Below are positions 33,656 to 43,211 of a stretch of 64,000 bases of DNA, piece after piece. Numbering within the stretch: position 1 is the stretch's first letter; each line of letters opens with the position of its first letter. The position numbers were made by a program, and so were the translations under genes. Below the pieces are notes generated by a model. That model searched no databases. It saw nothing but the letters and a program-made list of their open reading frames with translations, and was not told the origin of the DNA. Source of the DNA: JASGCP01 sp965263285 (GTDB lineage: Bacteria; Bacteroidota; Bacteroidia; Chitinophagales; Chitinophagaceae); NCBI GenBank assembly GCA_965263285.1, contig CBDHHD010000004.1:1-64000 (forward strand), read 5' to 3'.

Positions 33656-34366
33656 ATGATGAAAGAGTCATGTAAAGTTTGTTATATAGGAGTAAAACCA
33701 TATAAAGAAATCTGGGATTTACAAGAGCGCTTATTGCAAAAGCATATTGCCATAAAGAGGCAAGGTAATAAAGTGGATAATATATTGTTAATGGTAGAGC
33801 ATCCGCCCGTTATTACGATTGGCAATAGAGGCAATAGAGATTATTTGCTTGCAACAGAATCGTTATTAAAAGAAAAAGGTATTGACCTTATACAAACTAA
33901 TCGTGGGGGTGATATTACCTTTCATGGATTAGGACAATTGGTGGTATATCCTATTATTGATTTAAGTCAATTTTCAACAGATTTGGCTTGGTATATTCGC
34001 TCTTTAGAGCAGGTGGTTATTAATGCTTTATCTTATTATAACATTCAGGCTTATCGTAGCAAAGGAGAAACGGGAGTGTGGATAGACCCTATGTCGCCTG
34101 CAAAAGCAAGAAAAATATGTGCTATTGGAATTCGTTGTAGTAGCTGGGTATGCATGCATGGTTTTGCCTTAAATGTAAATACTGACTTGTCTTACTTTCA
34201 ATGGATTGTGCCATGTGGAATTAACAAACAAGTAACTTCAATAGCTAAAGAATTAGGTTGTGAAAGTTCAATGCATGAAGCAAGAAATTTGATCTTGCAA
34301 CAATTTGAGCAAATATTTGCTATAGCAATTATTAATATAGATATGAATAGTCTTTTATCTTTGTAG
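33656..34366 (+). CDS. lipB: Lipoyl(octanoyl) transferase
   Basis: Transfers octanoate from acyl carrier protein to lipoyl domains, the first step of lipoate synthesis. The protein (about 236 aa) has HPPVITIGNRG (about residue 50), RGGDITFHGLGQ with the conserved RGG.xTyHGpGQ pattern, and KICAIGIRCSSWVCMHGFALNV, containing the AxGi and HGfAlN elements. The catalytic Cys is in IVPCGI. Two adjacent ATGs (33656, 33659) are possible starts. lipA is not in the window. A MITE lies immediately upstream. Confidence 0.93.
   Translation: MMKESCKVCYIGVKPYKEIWDLQERLLQKHIAIKRQGNKVDNILLMVEHPPVITIGNRGNRDYLLATESLLKEKGIDLIQTNRGGDITFHGLGQLVVYPIIDLSQFSTDLAWYIRSLEQVVINALSYYNIQAYRSKGETGVWIDPMSPAKARKICAIGIRCSSWVCMHGFALNVNTDLSYFQWIVPCGINKQVTSIAKELGCESSMHEARNLILQQFEQIFAIAIINIDMNSLLSL
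34356..34363 (+). promoter_or_regulatory. -7 promoter box for ppc, overlapping the lipB stop
   Basis: TATCTTTG matches TAnnTTTG and lies 30 bp before the ppc ATG, overlapping the last codons of lipB. ppc may therefore have its own transcript. No good -33 box was found. Confidence 0.4.
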
Positions 34367-34392
34367 TACAAACACTAAAATGTTTTAATATT

Positions 34393-36999
34393 ATGCAAAA
34401 TATTTATGACGAAACAAATAATCCTTTAGAAGTTTTTAAAGGAGAGGTGGCTACTAAATTCCAACTATACAATAGTTTTTTTTCTTCGCTTCCGTTTCAT
34501 ACAATTGAGAAAACAGGTATTTTGTTATCTATGTTATTGTTGAGTTGTGAAGAAGATTATAAAGAGAATAAAAGTCCGATTGATATTATTTCAGATTTTT
34601 GTGCTAAGCAAACCAATTTTAAAGAAAATGAAGAGAAAGTAAATTTCTTATTTAAGATTATTCAATATATAGAGAGGCAGGTGGTATTGTTTGATTCTTT
34701 AGAGGATGCAGCATTTGCTAAAATCCATGATATAAAAGGGCATGGCACCATGCATCAGTTAATGTGGGAGGTAGATAATAATAATAAAATAGAAGCATTA
34801 AAAGAAAGATTGAATGATTTTTCTATTCAGTTGGTACTAACCGCTCATCCTACGCAATTTTATAGGGATGCTGTATTAGGTATTATGCACCACATGTCTA
34901 ATGCGGTTGTAGAAAATAAAGAAAAAGAAATTTATTCGTATTTAAAACAATTGGGACGAACAGCATTTTTCCAAAAAAACAAACCTACGCCATATGATGA
35001 AGCTATTAGTTTAATTTGGTATTTAGAAAATGTATTTTATAAAGCGGTAGGGAATATTATTTCTTTTTTAAAGAGTTACTATCCTAATATTATTGAGAAA
35101 AAAAATCATTGCTTAATTAATATGGGTTTTTGGCCTGGGGGTGATAGAGATGGTAATCCATTTGTGAGTGCTACTATTACTTTACAGGTGGCACAGGCTT
35201 TACATAAGTCTATTATTAAATGTTATTATAAAGATATATTGTTGTTGAAAGAGCGACTTACTTTTAAACTTGTAGAGGATAAGATTATTGCTTTAGAAGT
35301 AAAATTGAGGCAACAAGTATATGGAGATGATAAAGGATATGGTAGTATTACACCTAAGACTTTATTAACGGTCCTAGAAGATATTAAAAATATTATTCAG
35401 CAGTATTATGATGGTTTATTTGTAGCTGATGTAATTAGTCTTATTAATAAGGTGCAATTATTTGGCTTTCATTTTGCAACCTTGGATATTCGACAAGATA
35501 GAGATATACATACGCATATTTATAAAAATTTAGCAGGCAAGGTTCGTTGTGTACCAGAGAATTATTCTTCATTAAGCGAACAAGAAAAAATAGCTATTCT
35601 ATTAAAATGTAGTATTTGCTCTCCACAATCGCTATTAATGGATGCGGTTGAAAAAGATACATTGGAAGTGATTCAAACTATTCAAACAATACAAACATTA
35701 AATGGAGAGCGAGGTTGCCATCGTTATATTATTAGTCAATGTAATAGTGTAGTTAATATTATTGAAGTGATAGGACTTTTTTTAATGTCGGGTTGGGACA
35801 AAGATGATTTGCAAGTAGATATTATACCGTTATTTGAGATGATTGACGACTTGCATAATGCTGCATCTATTATGCAACAGCTGTATGATATTCCATTTTA
35901 TAAAGAGCATCTTAAAAAAAGAAATAATTGTCAAACAGTGATGTTGGGTTTTTCTGATGGCACAAAAGATGGAGGATATCTAATGGGCAATTGGTCGATT
36001 TATAAAGCGAAAGAAGAGCTCACTAGTATATCAAATAAAGTAGGTATTGAAGTGGTGTTTTTTGATGGACGCGGAGGACCTCCTGCGCGTGGAGGGGGAA
36101 AAACACATAAGTTTTATGCATCCATGGGGAAGAATATTTCATCAAAAGAAATTCAATTAACTATACAAGGGCAAACAGTTAGTTCTAATTTTGGTACCAT
36201 TACTACTGCACAATATAATATTGAGCAAATGCTTCATGCAGGTATGTATAACCATGTATTATCAACACAAGAGAACACGCTTACTCAGCAAGAAAGGCAA
36301 TTACTTCAACAGTTAGCCGACTGGAGTTATGATGCATATAAAGCACTCAAAAATCATCCCAATTTTCCTACTTACTTATACGATGTAACGCCTATTCGCT
36401 TTTATGCAGAAGCTAATATTGGCTCTCGTCCTACAAAAAGAAAGCAAAATGGCGAAGAATTTTCGTTAAAAGATATTCGTGCTATTCCATTTGTAGGGTC
36501 ATTAAGTCAAATTAAACAAAACATTAGTGGATTTTATGGTGTAGGTACCGCTTTAGAAAAAATGTATCAATATAATCAATGGGACTTTGTTAAGTTATTC
36601 TATACTAGATCTTTGTTTTTTAGAACACTGTTGGATAATTGTGAAATGGCTATGAAAAAAAGTTTTTTCCCTTTAACAGCCTATTTAAAGAATCACCCTA
36701 CTTATCAAGAGGTATGGAATATGATCTATCAAGAGTTTGAAAAAACAAAGAAATATATTTTACTTATTGAAGAAAGAACTGATTTAATGGAGTCTTATCC
36801 CATAGATAAGTTATCTATAGAAATGAGAGAAAGAGTGGTATTGCCATTGGTTACCATTCAGCAATATGCGCTTCAACAAATTAGAGACATGCAAGGAGAG
36901 AATTTGCAGAGGGATAAGTTATTGTATCAAGAGAAGCTTCAAGCACTTGTTATCCGTGCTTCTTTTGGCATTATTAATGCTAGTAGGAATTCTGCGTAA
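34393..36999 (+). CDS. ppc: Phosphoenolpyruvate carboxylase
   Basis: Fixes bicarbonate on PEP to give oxaloacetate, refilling the TCA cycle. The 868-aa chain has LTAHPTQFY (catalytic His, about residue 153), GGDRDGNPFVSAT (about 248), GFSDGTKDGGYLMGNW (about 518) and DGRGGPPARGGGKTHKF (about 557), the glycine-rich catalytic loop in its Bacteroidota form, and SRPTKRK near 678. Glu of the usual HPTE is Gln here, which I believe is common in this lineage's enzymes. Length is normal and the frame is intact. Confidence 0.95.
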   Translation: MQNIYDETNNPLEVFKGEVATKFQLYNSFFSSLPFHTIEKTGILLSMLLLSCEEDYKENKSPIDIISDFCAKQTNFKENEEKVNFLFKIIQYIERQVVLFDSLEDAAFAKIHDIKGHGTMHQLMWEVDNNNKIEALKERLNDFSIQLVLTAHPTQFYRDAVLGIMHHMSNAVVENKEKEIYSYLKQLGRTAFFQKNKPTPYDEAISLIWYLENVFYKAVGNIISFLKSYYPNIIEKKNHCLINMGFWPGGDRDGNPFVSATITLQVAQALHKSIIKCYYKDILLLKERLTFKLVEDKIIALEVKLRQQVYGDDKGYGSITPKTLLTVLEDIKNIIQQYYDGLFVADVISLINKVQLFGFHFATLDIRQDRDIHTHIYKNLAGKVRCVPENYSSLSEQEKIAILLKCSICSPQSLLMDAVEKDTLEVIQTIQTIQTLNGERGCHRYIISQCNSVVNIIEVIGLFLMSGWDKDDLQVDIIPLFEMIDDLHNAASIMQQLYDIPFYKEHLKKRNNCQTVMLGFSDGTKDGGYLMGNWSIYKAKEELTSISNKVGIEVVFFDGRGGPPARGGGKTHKFYASMGKNISSKEIQLTIQGQTVSSNFGTITTAQYNIEQMLHAGMYNHVLSTQENTLTQQERQLLQQLADWSYDAYKALKNHPNFPTYLYDVTPIRFYAEANIGSRPTKRKQNGEEFSLKDIRAIPFVGSLSQIKQNISGFYGVGTALEKMYQYNQWDFVKLFYTRSLFFRTLLDNCEMAMKKSFFPLTAYLKNHPTYQEVWNMIYQEFEKTKKYILLIEERTDLMESYPIDKLSIEMRERVVLPLVTIQQYALQQIRDMQGENLQRDKLLYQEKLQALVIRASFGIINASRNSA

Positions 37000-37002
37000 A
37001 GT

Positions 37003-37105
37003 GGCTACATCTTTTTTTGAGGAGCTAAGACAAGTACAATTGTAGTTGCTTAGTCAACGACCATAGTTTTAATTAAGTGCATTGCTTGTTGAATAATTAT
37101 ATATC
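37003..37105 (+). repeat. MITE-like family, left end fragment F
   Basis: Starts GGCTACATC and continues like copy K (aagtacaattgtagttg-type variant), then loses similarity near 37105. It begins 3 bp after the ppc stop. Confidence 0.65.
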
Positions 37106-37383
37106 ATGTTATCATGTTTCATGAGGTTGCTGATGAAAAATTATACATTAGTATCATTTAGCCTATTCTTCTCCTCCTTTCGGCTTTTGTAAACAATTTG
37201 TATACTAAACAATAGAAAATAATGTTTCAATAGTAGGATATAATACTAAAAAAACGAATGCATAAGGATACAACTGCACTAATCTTATTGTATGGGTATA
37301 GCCACTTTGTATTTCTTAACTTTTCTCCAACTGCAAAATTTAGCTTTATAATAATTCTCTCTGCTCGCCATAACACAACAAAG
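37106..37383. other. Intergenic, nothing recognised
   Basis: About 280 bp of AT-rich DNA between the MITE fragment and the kelch pseudogene. I see no gene, RNA or convincing control site. Confidence 0.4.
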
Positions 37384-37908
37384 CTATTGCCATTGGTTTG
37401 TAGCAGGATTATATATCTCTATAATGGAGTAAAATTGTGTTTGAAGTGTATTGCCATTACTACCTCCCATTACATAGATCATATTGTTATATTCCACAAT
37501 ACCAAAGGATATCCTTGGTGTAGGCATGGGTGTTCCTGTACTCCAATAGCTACCATTCCATATAGATACAATATTTACTGCTGTCTTAGTTGTCATATCG
37601 CTTCCACCTATTATATATAGCGATCCATTATATGATGATGCTACACTGCCTAAAAGCTCTGATTGCAGTGAAGGGATAGAAATAACTTGGTTCCAATTAT
37701 TACCATTCCAGCTTTGTATAATGTTGGAATAATGACCTGATGAATTATCATATCCTCCTATTGTATATATTTGGTTATTATATATAGTGGTCGCAAAACT
37801 ATGTCTACCATCAGGTAATAAAGTGTCACCCGTACCTTCTATCCAATTAGGACCACCCGACCATATTTCTACAGTTTTTAAGCTATTGGGATTGCCACCT
37901 CCTCCCAT
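37384..37908 (-). pseudogene. C-terminal fragment of a kelch-repeat protein
   Basis: About 174 codons with three to four kelch repeats (IYTIGGYDN, LYIIGGSDM, IYVMGGSNG) ending in EIYNPATNQWQ, the same C-terminus as the complete kelch lipoprotein at 47824-50061. It lacks signal peptide, Ig-like part and the first blades, so it cannot form a full propeller. The upstream side joins a truncated FAH-family gene at about 37908, showing a deletion or recombination with a paralogue. Confidence 0.8.
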
Positions 37909-38206
37909 GGTGTCTATAAGGTAAGTTTGTGTTATGTGTCACGGGCATTTTAATTGAAGTAGGGCAAGGTACTACTGGCATGAGCTGTATTTGTGATAGC
38001 GGAATACCTTTTTTTATGTCAAACTTATTCTCTATAATAGCTGTATTGGTTTGCTTTGCGATAGGGAATGAATCTGCCCAAAAATGTAACATTAATCCAA
38101 TATGACTGGGTAAAGAGGCACTTACAATATCGGCATCATATACTATATTATTTACTACAAAAGCTAATTGATCTTGACCTTCTCTTAAATAAGATACTAG
38201 TTTCAT
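37909..38206 (-). pseudogene. N-terminal fragment of fumarylacetoacetate hydrolase family gene
   Basis: Starts MKLVSYLREGQDQLAFVVNN, and continues with the family's VPCPTSIK (about residue 85), matching the N-terminal domain of FAH-family proteins (usually about 280-330 aa). After about residue 95 the frame runs into kelch-gene sequence and stops. The catalytic C-terminal domain with metal-binding Glu and Asp is missing, so the gene is broken. Confidence 0.75.
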
Positions 38207-38241
38207 ATATTTTTAATATGTAAGATAAATACTATTCTATG

Positions 38242-38673
38242 TTATTCATTTAAGTATACCCATTGTTTCTGTGAAGCAGATAGCGTTATGCAATGCGATT
38301 TGTTTTTTATAAGCAAGTAACGCCGTTTTGCAACAAAGCTATATATCTTATCTCTCCAATTCTTGGGTATCCATAGTAAGATAGACGAACATATAGAAGT
38401 GAATGGGTTGAGTTGAGCAAATATTTTTAATACAGCAGTGGAGTGAGAATAGATGATGCCATTCGTATAAAAATAGAGCGTATTCATGGGTTGCACATGT
38501 ATATGCTTGTCTTGTAAAAAGGATACGCCTATTGTAGATTGTAATGAAACAAAATAGAGCTCTTTTGTATGATGACGAAGTAAGAACACAACCCATCGGT
38601 TACATAAAACACAATCTCCATCATAAAATACAATTTCTCGACTATTCCATATTGTTATATCTATATTGGTCAT
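38242..38673 (-). CDS. DCC-family (DUF393) thiol-disulfide oxidoreductase-like protein
   Basis: A 143-aa protein with YDGDCVLCNRWV near residue 17, the defining DxDCxxC motif of the DCC family, predicted to be thioredoxin-like. The remainder includes the family's hydrophobic SSILLWIPKNWRDKIYSFVAKRRY part. The cellular role is not established. It is divergent from fmt. Confidence 0.82.
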   Translation of the reverse strand: MTNIDITIWNSREIVFYDGDCVLCNRWVVFLLRHHTKELYFVSLQSTIGVSFLQDKHIHVQPMNTLYFYTNGIIYSHSTAVLKIFAQLNPFTSICSSILLWIPKNWRDKIYSFVAKRRYLLIKNKSHCITLSASQKQWVYLNE

Positions 38674-38689
38674 GATAATTATTTCATAT

Positions 38690-38697
38690 CAAAGATA
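38690..38697 (-). promoter_or_regulatory. -7 promoter box of the DCC-family gene
   Basis: CAAAGATA on the + strand reads TATCTTTG on the minus strand, 16 bp before the ATG at 38673. Confidence 0.4.
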
Positions 38698-38757
38698 GAG
38701 AATCATTATCAATTGTAAATAAAAATAAATTATGATAATGTACTTTTACATAAAAAA

Positions 38758-39681
38758 ATGATATTGCCTCGTATTGTATTTATAGGAACTACCGATTTTT
38801 CTGTTGTTGCATTGCAAACGTTATATGAAGCGCATTATCCAATTGTGGCAGTGGTTACAACGCCAGATACACTCGCAGGGAGAGGATTGCACACACATTA
38901 TTCACCAGTAAAAATCTATTGCCAAGAAAATAATATTCCTTTTTTGCAACCTGTACGACTTAAAGATCCGTCTTTTATTGCTACGCTACAAAGTTTAAAA
39001 GCCGATTTACAAGTGGTAGTAGCGTTTAGAATGTTGCCAGAAGTAATTTGGAGTATACCTCCCATGGGAACCATCAATATACATGGTTCTCTTTTGCCTA
39101 AGTTTAGAGGAGCCGCTCCTATTCAGTGGGCTATTATTAAAGGAGAAGTTGAAACAGGACTTACCACCTTTCAGCTTCAGCAACAGATTGATACGGGACA
39201 TATTCTATTACAGCAAAAAGTATCTATTTTACCTACAGAAACTTTTGGAGAGTTGTATGAAAAATTAAAAAAAGAAATTCCTGCTATTTTACTTCATACT
39301 ATAGAACATATTATTAAGAAAGACATACAGCCTATTCCACAAATAACTATAGAAGATCCTCATATTGCTCATGCTCCTAAAATTACCGCAGATACCTGTT
39401 GTATTAATTGGAATGCTCCTTGTTCTGATATTTTTAATCTTATTCGTGGGTTGTTTCCTTCTCCCACTGCTTTTATGATGTTGAGTGGTAAAAAATGTAA
39501 GATATATAAAGCTGAGAAAGAAATTGCAGAACATTTATATGCTATGGGAGAGGTGATAACTGACCATAAAAGCTATTTTAAAGTAGCTTGTTTAGATGGA
39601 TATATGCATATACTATCATTGCAATTAGAAAGCAAAAAAAGAATGGATATAAAAGATTTCTTGAGAGGCTATCGAGGATAG
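38758..39681 (+). CDS. fmt: Methionyl-tRNA formyltransferase
   Basis: Formylates initiator Met-tRNA using 10-formyltetrahydrofolate. The 307-aa protein has the Rossmann start RIVFIGTTDFS, the catalytic NIHGSLLPKFRGAAPIQWAI (about residue 105; Asn and His) and IDTGHILLQQ with the conserved Asp-Thr. The C-terminal OB-like domain is present. It is related to purU at 30042 but clearly distinct. It converges on the DUF420 gene with 12 bp between them. Confidence 0.95.
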   Translation: MILPRIVFIGTTDFSVVALQTLYEAHYPIVAVVTTPDTLAGRGLHTHYSPVKIYCQENNIPFLQPVRLKDPSFIATLQSLKADLQVVVAFRMLPEVIWSIPPMGTINIHGSLLPKFRGAAPIQWAIIKGEVETGLTTFQLQQQIDTGHILLQQKVSILPTETFGELYEKLKKEIPAILLHTIEHIIKKDIQPIPQITIEDPHIAHAPKITADTCCINWNAPCSDIFNLIRGLFPSPTAFMMLSGKKCKIYKAEKEIAEHLYAMGEVITDHKSYFKVACLDGYMHILSLQLESKKRMDIKDFLRGYRG

Positions 39682-39693
39682 GTTATATATTAT

Positions 39694-40227
39694 TTAATGG
39701 TAGTAAGGCAATATCATTATATATACAATGGGGCCTGTGGTTGCTACAAACACCCAAACAGGCCAAGTTATTTTTGCCAATTTGCGATGCGTATCTATTT
39801 CTTGAATAAGTGCGCGATAGGTAGTAAATAAAATAAATGGTAATATAATAGAAGCTAAAAAAATATGAGCAGTTAGAATAGTGAAATATACAAGGCGTAT
39901 CCATCCCACTCCTCCGTAATGTGTTTCTCCTGAAAAGAGATGATGAGCAATATAGAAAATCAAGAATAGTATAGATAATACCAATGAAGTTAACATTAAA
40001 TTACGATGTAAATGAATGCGATGGCTTTTAATTGCCCATAGAGCTATTAACAATAAGAAAAAAGTAATAGTATTGATCATAGCGCTTAAAAAGGCAAATA
40101 CATGAACGCTAAAGGAGAATGGCCATGGTAAGTGAAAAAATCCTAGTCCTGCTACAATAGCAAAAACAACAAAAGAAAAAATACCAATTATCCAAGCAAT
40201 TTGTTTATCGTTTTTTCTTATTTTCAT
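39694..40227 (-). CDS. DUF420 membrane protein, cytochrome oxidase assembly
   Basis: A 177-aa protein with five membrane spans. Conserved histidines fit the DUF420/CtaM-like family: VHVFAF, HRNLM, HHLF, TAHIFLA and HRKLAK. Members help assemble haem-copper oxidases. It overlaps the end of the SCO-family gene by 23 bp, so the two are translated from one mRNA and probably serve the same oxidase. Confidence 0.8.
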   Translation of the reverse strand: MKIRKNDKQIAWIIGIFSFVVFAIVAGLGFFHLPWPFSFSVHVFAFLSAMINTITFFLLLIALWAIKSHRIHLHRNLMLTSLVLSILFLIFYIAHHLFSGETHYGGVGWIRLVYFTILTAHIFLASIILPFILFTTYRALIQEIDTHRKLAKITWPVWVFVATTGPIVYIMILPYYH

Positions 40228-41029
40228 ATATTTTACTATTATTATATAAAAATATAAAGAAGAGAATCAATATAGTAAAGGATACTATTAAAGTAACTTT
40301 ATTGTTTTGAATTAATAATTGCATATCTGTTTTTTCATGGGGTTCTTTTTCTATAATTAACAGGCCTGCATCTTTTACTAATTGTTGTAATGCGATGGTG
40401 TCTATTCCATTGTAATAGCCTCGTATTACATGTTGTTTATCTATCAACACAAAATTAGTAGAATGTACAAAAGAAGTGTCTAATTCGTTATCTAATAATC
40501 CTAATTTTAATTCATTCAGTGCAAAGTCGTATATTCTTCTTTTAGATCCAGTAAGAAAAGTCCAATTGTCGGGATTGATATTAAATCTTTGCATATAGTT
40601 TCTAAGTGTAGCGCTACTATCTCTTTCAGGATCTACCGTAATAGAAATAAATTGAACAAGAGAGCTGTCTATTGTTTCTACATCTGTTTTATAATGTGCA
40701 AAGGTTTGTTGTAGCCGATGCATATTTTGTGTTTGTATAGGACAGGGACCTAAACAATGTGTAAAAAAGAAATCTAAAATAATAACCTTATTTTTAAAGT
40801 TATATAAAGAAGTGCTATCCCCATTTTGATTTAATAAGGTAATATTAGCTGTTGTATGCCAAAAGGAATCGTTGATTATTTTGCCATCTTGTTCTTTGGT
40901 TGCAACACTATCTAATAAATATTTTCTAGGCATTACAATTGCCTTTTTAGTAAAATAGGTAAATAGATAAAAGCCAATAATAGGGATACAAATAACCAAT
41001 GCTATTCCACGCCAAGATCTTTTACTCAT
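40205..41029 (-). CDS. SCO1/SenC family copper chaperone
   Basis: Delivers copper to the CuA site of cytochrome c oxidase. The 274-aa chain has an N-terminal membrane anchor (residues 9-28), a thioredoxin-like domain with the copper motif CLGPC (about residue 105) and the ligand His in FVHSTNF (about 200). A further hydrophobic segment follows near the C-terminus (about 245-265), unusual for simple SCO proteins and perhaps a second anchor. It precedes DUF420 in an overlapping pair. Confidence 0.87.
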   Translation of the reverse strand: MSKRSWRGIALVICIPIIGFYLFTYFTKKAIVMPRKYLLDSVATKEQDGKIINDSFWHTTANITLLNQNGDSTSLYNFKNKVIILDFFFTHCLGPCPIQTQNMHRLQQTFAHYKTDVETIDSSLVQFISITVDPERDSSATLRNYMQRFNINPDNWTFLTGSKRRIYDFALNELKLGLLDNELDTSFVHSTNFVLIDKQHVIRGYYNGIDTIALQQLVKDAGLLIIEKEPHEKTDMQLLIQNNKVTLIVSFTILILFFIFLYNNSKIYENKKKR

Positions 41030-41055
41030 ATATAAAAATGGGTCAATATAAAAAG

Positions 41056-41063
41056 CAAATATA
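41056..41063 (-). promoter_or_regulatory. -7 promoter box of the SCO/DUF420 operon
   Basis: CAAATATA on the + strand is TATATTTG on the minus strand, 26 bp before the SCO ATG. Confidence 0.42.
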
Positions 41064-41102
41064 CTATATGTTTTTTATCTATTTGCGTATATTAAATATT
41101 GG

Positions 41103-41180
41103 GGCTACATCTTTTTTTGTGTCAATACAAAAGAAAAATTAAATGAATGTTAATTCATACTTGAGTAATTGTAGTAAAAA
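41103..41180. repeat. MITE-like family fragment G
   Basis: A GGCTACATCTTTTTTTG terminus is joined directly to the gtatcaa/caatacaaaag and tgagtaatt parts of the right half, so the left half is deleted. It lies between the SCO promoter and the 3' end of rho. Confidence 0.6.
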
Positions 41181-41192
41181 TGTCAGAGATAC

Positions 41193-42917
41193 TTATCTAT
41201 TCATGGTAGATAAGAATTCTGCATTATTCTTTGTGTTTTTCATGTGATTAAGGATGGCTGACATAGCTTCTTCTGTATTCATGTCGTTAATGTATTTTCT
41301 AAGAACATTCATTTTACTCCATACTTCTTTGCCTAGGAGTAAATCATCTCTTCGAGTAGAGGAAGCTACTAGGTCAATAGCTGGATATACGCGTTTGTTT
41401 GCTAAGCGACGGTCAAGTTGCAATTCCATATTGCCCGTTCCCTTGAATTCTTCAAAGATTACTTCATCCATTTTGCTACCTGTGTCTACGAGTGCAGTGG
41501 CAAGTATTGTAAGAGATCCGCCTTTTTCTATTTTACGGGCTGCTCCAAAAAATTGTTTAGGTTTTTGCATAGCATTAGCTTCTACTCCTCCACTTAATAC
41601 TTTACCGCTAGAGGGAGAAACGGTATTATGAGCGCGTGCCAATCGTGTAATGGAGTCTAGTAAGATGACTACATCATGACCGCATTCTACTAGTCGTTTA
41701 GCTTTTTGAAGAGCAATAGTAGAAACCTTTACATGCTTGTCTGCTGGCTCATCAAATGTAGACGCGATTACTTCGGCTTTTACGCTTCTTTCCATATCAG
41801 TTACTTCTTCAGGGCGCTCATCAATGAGTACTACCATTAAATAACATTCAGGATGATTGGTGGCAATAGCATTTGCTACTTCTTTTAATAAAATTGTTTT
41901 TCCTACTTTAGGTTGTGCTACAATCAATCCTCTTTGTCCTTTTCCAATAGGTGTAAATAAGTCTATGATACGCGTGCTAAGGTTGGATGAGTTGGTAAAT
42001 AGATTTAATTTTTCAAATGGGAATAAAGGGGTAAGATAATCAAATGGGATACGGTCTCGAATAAGTTCAGGATTCTTCCCATTTATTTTTAATGCTTTTA
42101 CTAACATAAAATATTTCTCACCTTCTTTTGGGGGGCGAATAGTACAGGTAATGGTATCACCTGCCTTAATGCCTAATATTTTAATTTGATGATTAGTAAC
42201 ATAGATGTCGTCTGGAGAAGAGAGGTAGTTGTAATCGCCTGATCTAAGAAAACCAAATCCGTCCGGAACAATTTCTAATACTCCTTCTGCTTCTATAATA
42301 CCATCGAATTCTATATTAAAAATAGGTGGGGTAGGAACGAGGTTTTTTTCTTTTCTTTCTATATCATTATTGTTTGTTGGGTGATTAGGATGATGGAGAT
42401 GATGTCTTTCTCTTTTCGGTGGCGGTGGGCTGTTATGCACAAAAGGTGCTACACTCTTACTTTCTGCCGAGATGAGGAGTGATTCGGCAAACTTTAATAG
42501 TTCTCTATCTTCTTCATTTAAAGTAGGTAGCTCTTCTTTATTTTCTTTTTTTTCACCTTTTTGCTGGCTGTGATCAATTTCATCCTTCTTTTTTGTTTTA
42601 TTATTATGAGAAGAGGTTATATCTTTTGTGCTTTGATCATTGCTTATTTCTTTTTCTACTTTAGGATTGTCTTGTTGTTCTGTATGCATAACTGTTGCCT
42701 CTTCTGATATGTTACCTGTTGACGCCTTTACTGTAATTGTTTTTTTTGCTCTTGTTTTTTTTACCACTTTATTATCGTTATTGTCTGCTTGTCCATCTAA
42801 TATTTTATAAATGATATCGCTTTTTTCTTCTTTTTTATCTATTTTAATTTTTAATTCGTTAGCAATGTCTATTAATTCAGGCAATAGCATGTCATTTAGT
42901 TGTACTAAATCGTACAT
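41193..42917 (-). CDS. rho: Transcription termination factor Rho
   Basis: An RNA-dependent ATPase that ends transcription. The C-terminal 370 residues are standard: cold-shock-like RNA-binding domain (GFGFLRSGDYNYL), Walker A AQPKVGKT (about residue 333), Walker B DVVILLDSITRLARA, and GALTILATALVDTGSKMDEVIFEEFKGTGN-like Q- and R-loops (split here as SLTILATALVDTGSKMD and EEFKGTGNMEL). The N-terminal domain is followed by an extension of about 150 residues rich in Lys, Glu, Asn and His, as in other Bacteroidota Rho proteins (574 aa in total). The frame is intact. Confidence 0.96.
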   Translation of the reverse strand: MYDLVQLNDMLLPELIDIANELKIKIDKKEEKSDIIYKILDGQADNNDNKVVKKTRAKKTITVKASTGNISEEATVMHTEQQDNPKVEKEISNDQSTKDITSSHNNKTKKKDEIDHSQQKGEKKENKEELPTLNEEDRELLKFAESLLISAESKSVAPFVHNSPPPPKRERHHLHHPNHPTNNNDIERKEKNLVPTPPIFNIEFDGIIEAEGVLEIVPDGFGFLRSGDYNYLSSPDDIYVTNHQIKILGIKAGDTITCTIRPPKEGEKYFMLVKALKINGKNPELIRDRIPFDYLTPLFPFEKLNLFTNSSNLSTRIIDLFTPIGKGQRGLIVAQPKVGKTILLKEVANAIATNHPECYLMVVLIDERPEEVTDMERSVKAEVIASTFDEPADKHVKVSTIALQKAKRLVECGHDVVILLDSITRLARAHNTVSPSSGKVLSGGVEANAMQKPKQFFGAARKIEKGGSLTILATALVDTGSKMDEVIFEEFKGTGNMELQLDRRLANKRVYPAIDLVASSTRRDDLLLGKEVWSKMNVLRKYINDMNTEEAMSAILNHMKNTKNNAEFLSTMNR

Positions 42918-43211
42918 AATTTTTATTTTTTTAATTTATACAAAAGAAATCATAATGATAATTAAGGCTATCTATAATAAATATAGGGAAAATTTAAAAA
43001 ATATTATCTTGGTTTTATGAAATTGAAATTAAATAACTATATTTAAATATGTAGCTTGTTTTGAATTGCAATATTAAACCAATTTTATTTATAAAAAAAA
43101 CTTATTTTTTGTAATTTTTTTTTAGGTTAATTGTCTTGGCATAAATAGAAAGAAATAAAGATATAAAAATAAATTATTAACCTATACTCCAAGTAGTTGC
43201 AAAATGAGACC
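42918..43211. other. rho upstream region with MITE tail relic
   Basis: The rho-proximal 200 bp are AT-rich with no clear promoter consensus. 43131-43211 resembles the tail of the 440-bp element (aaagaaataaagatata, aacctatac, agtagttgc), cut off by the IS256 copy at 43212. Confidence 0.5.

Noticed and set aside
37258..37620. 120-codon + strand ORF opposite the kelch fragment
   Set aside because: It is antisense to recognisable kelch repeats and its translation has no family features.
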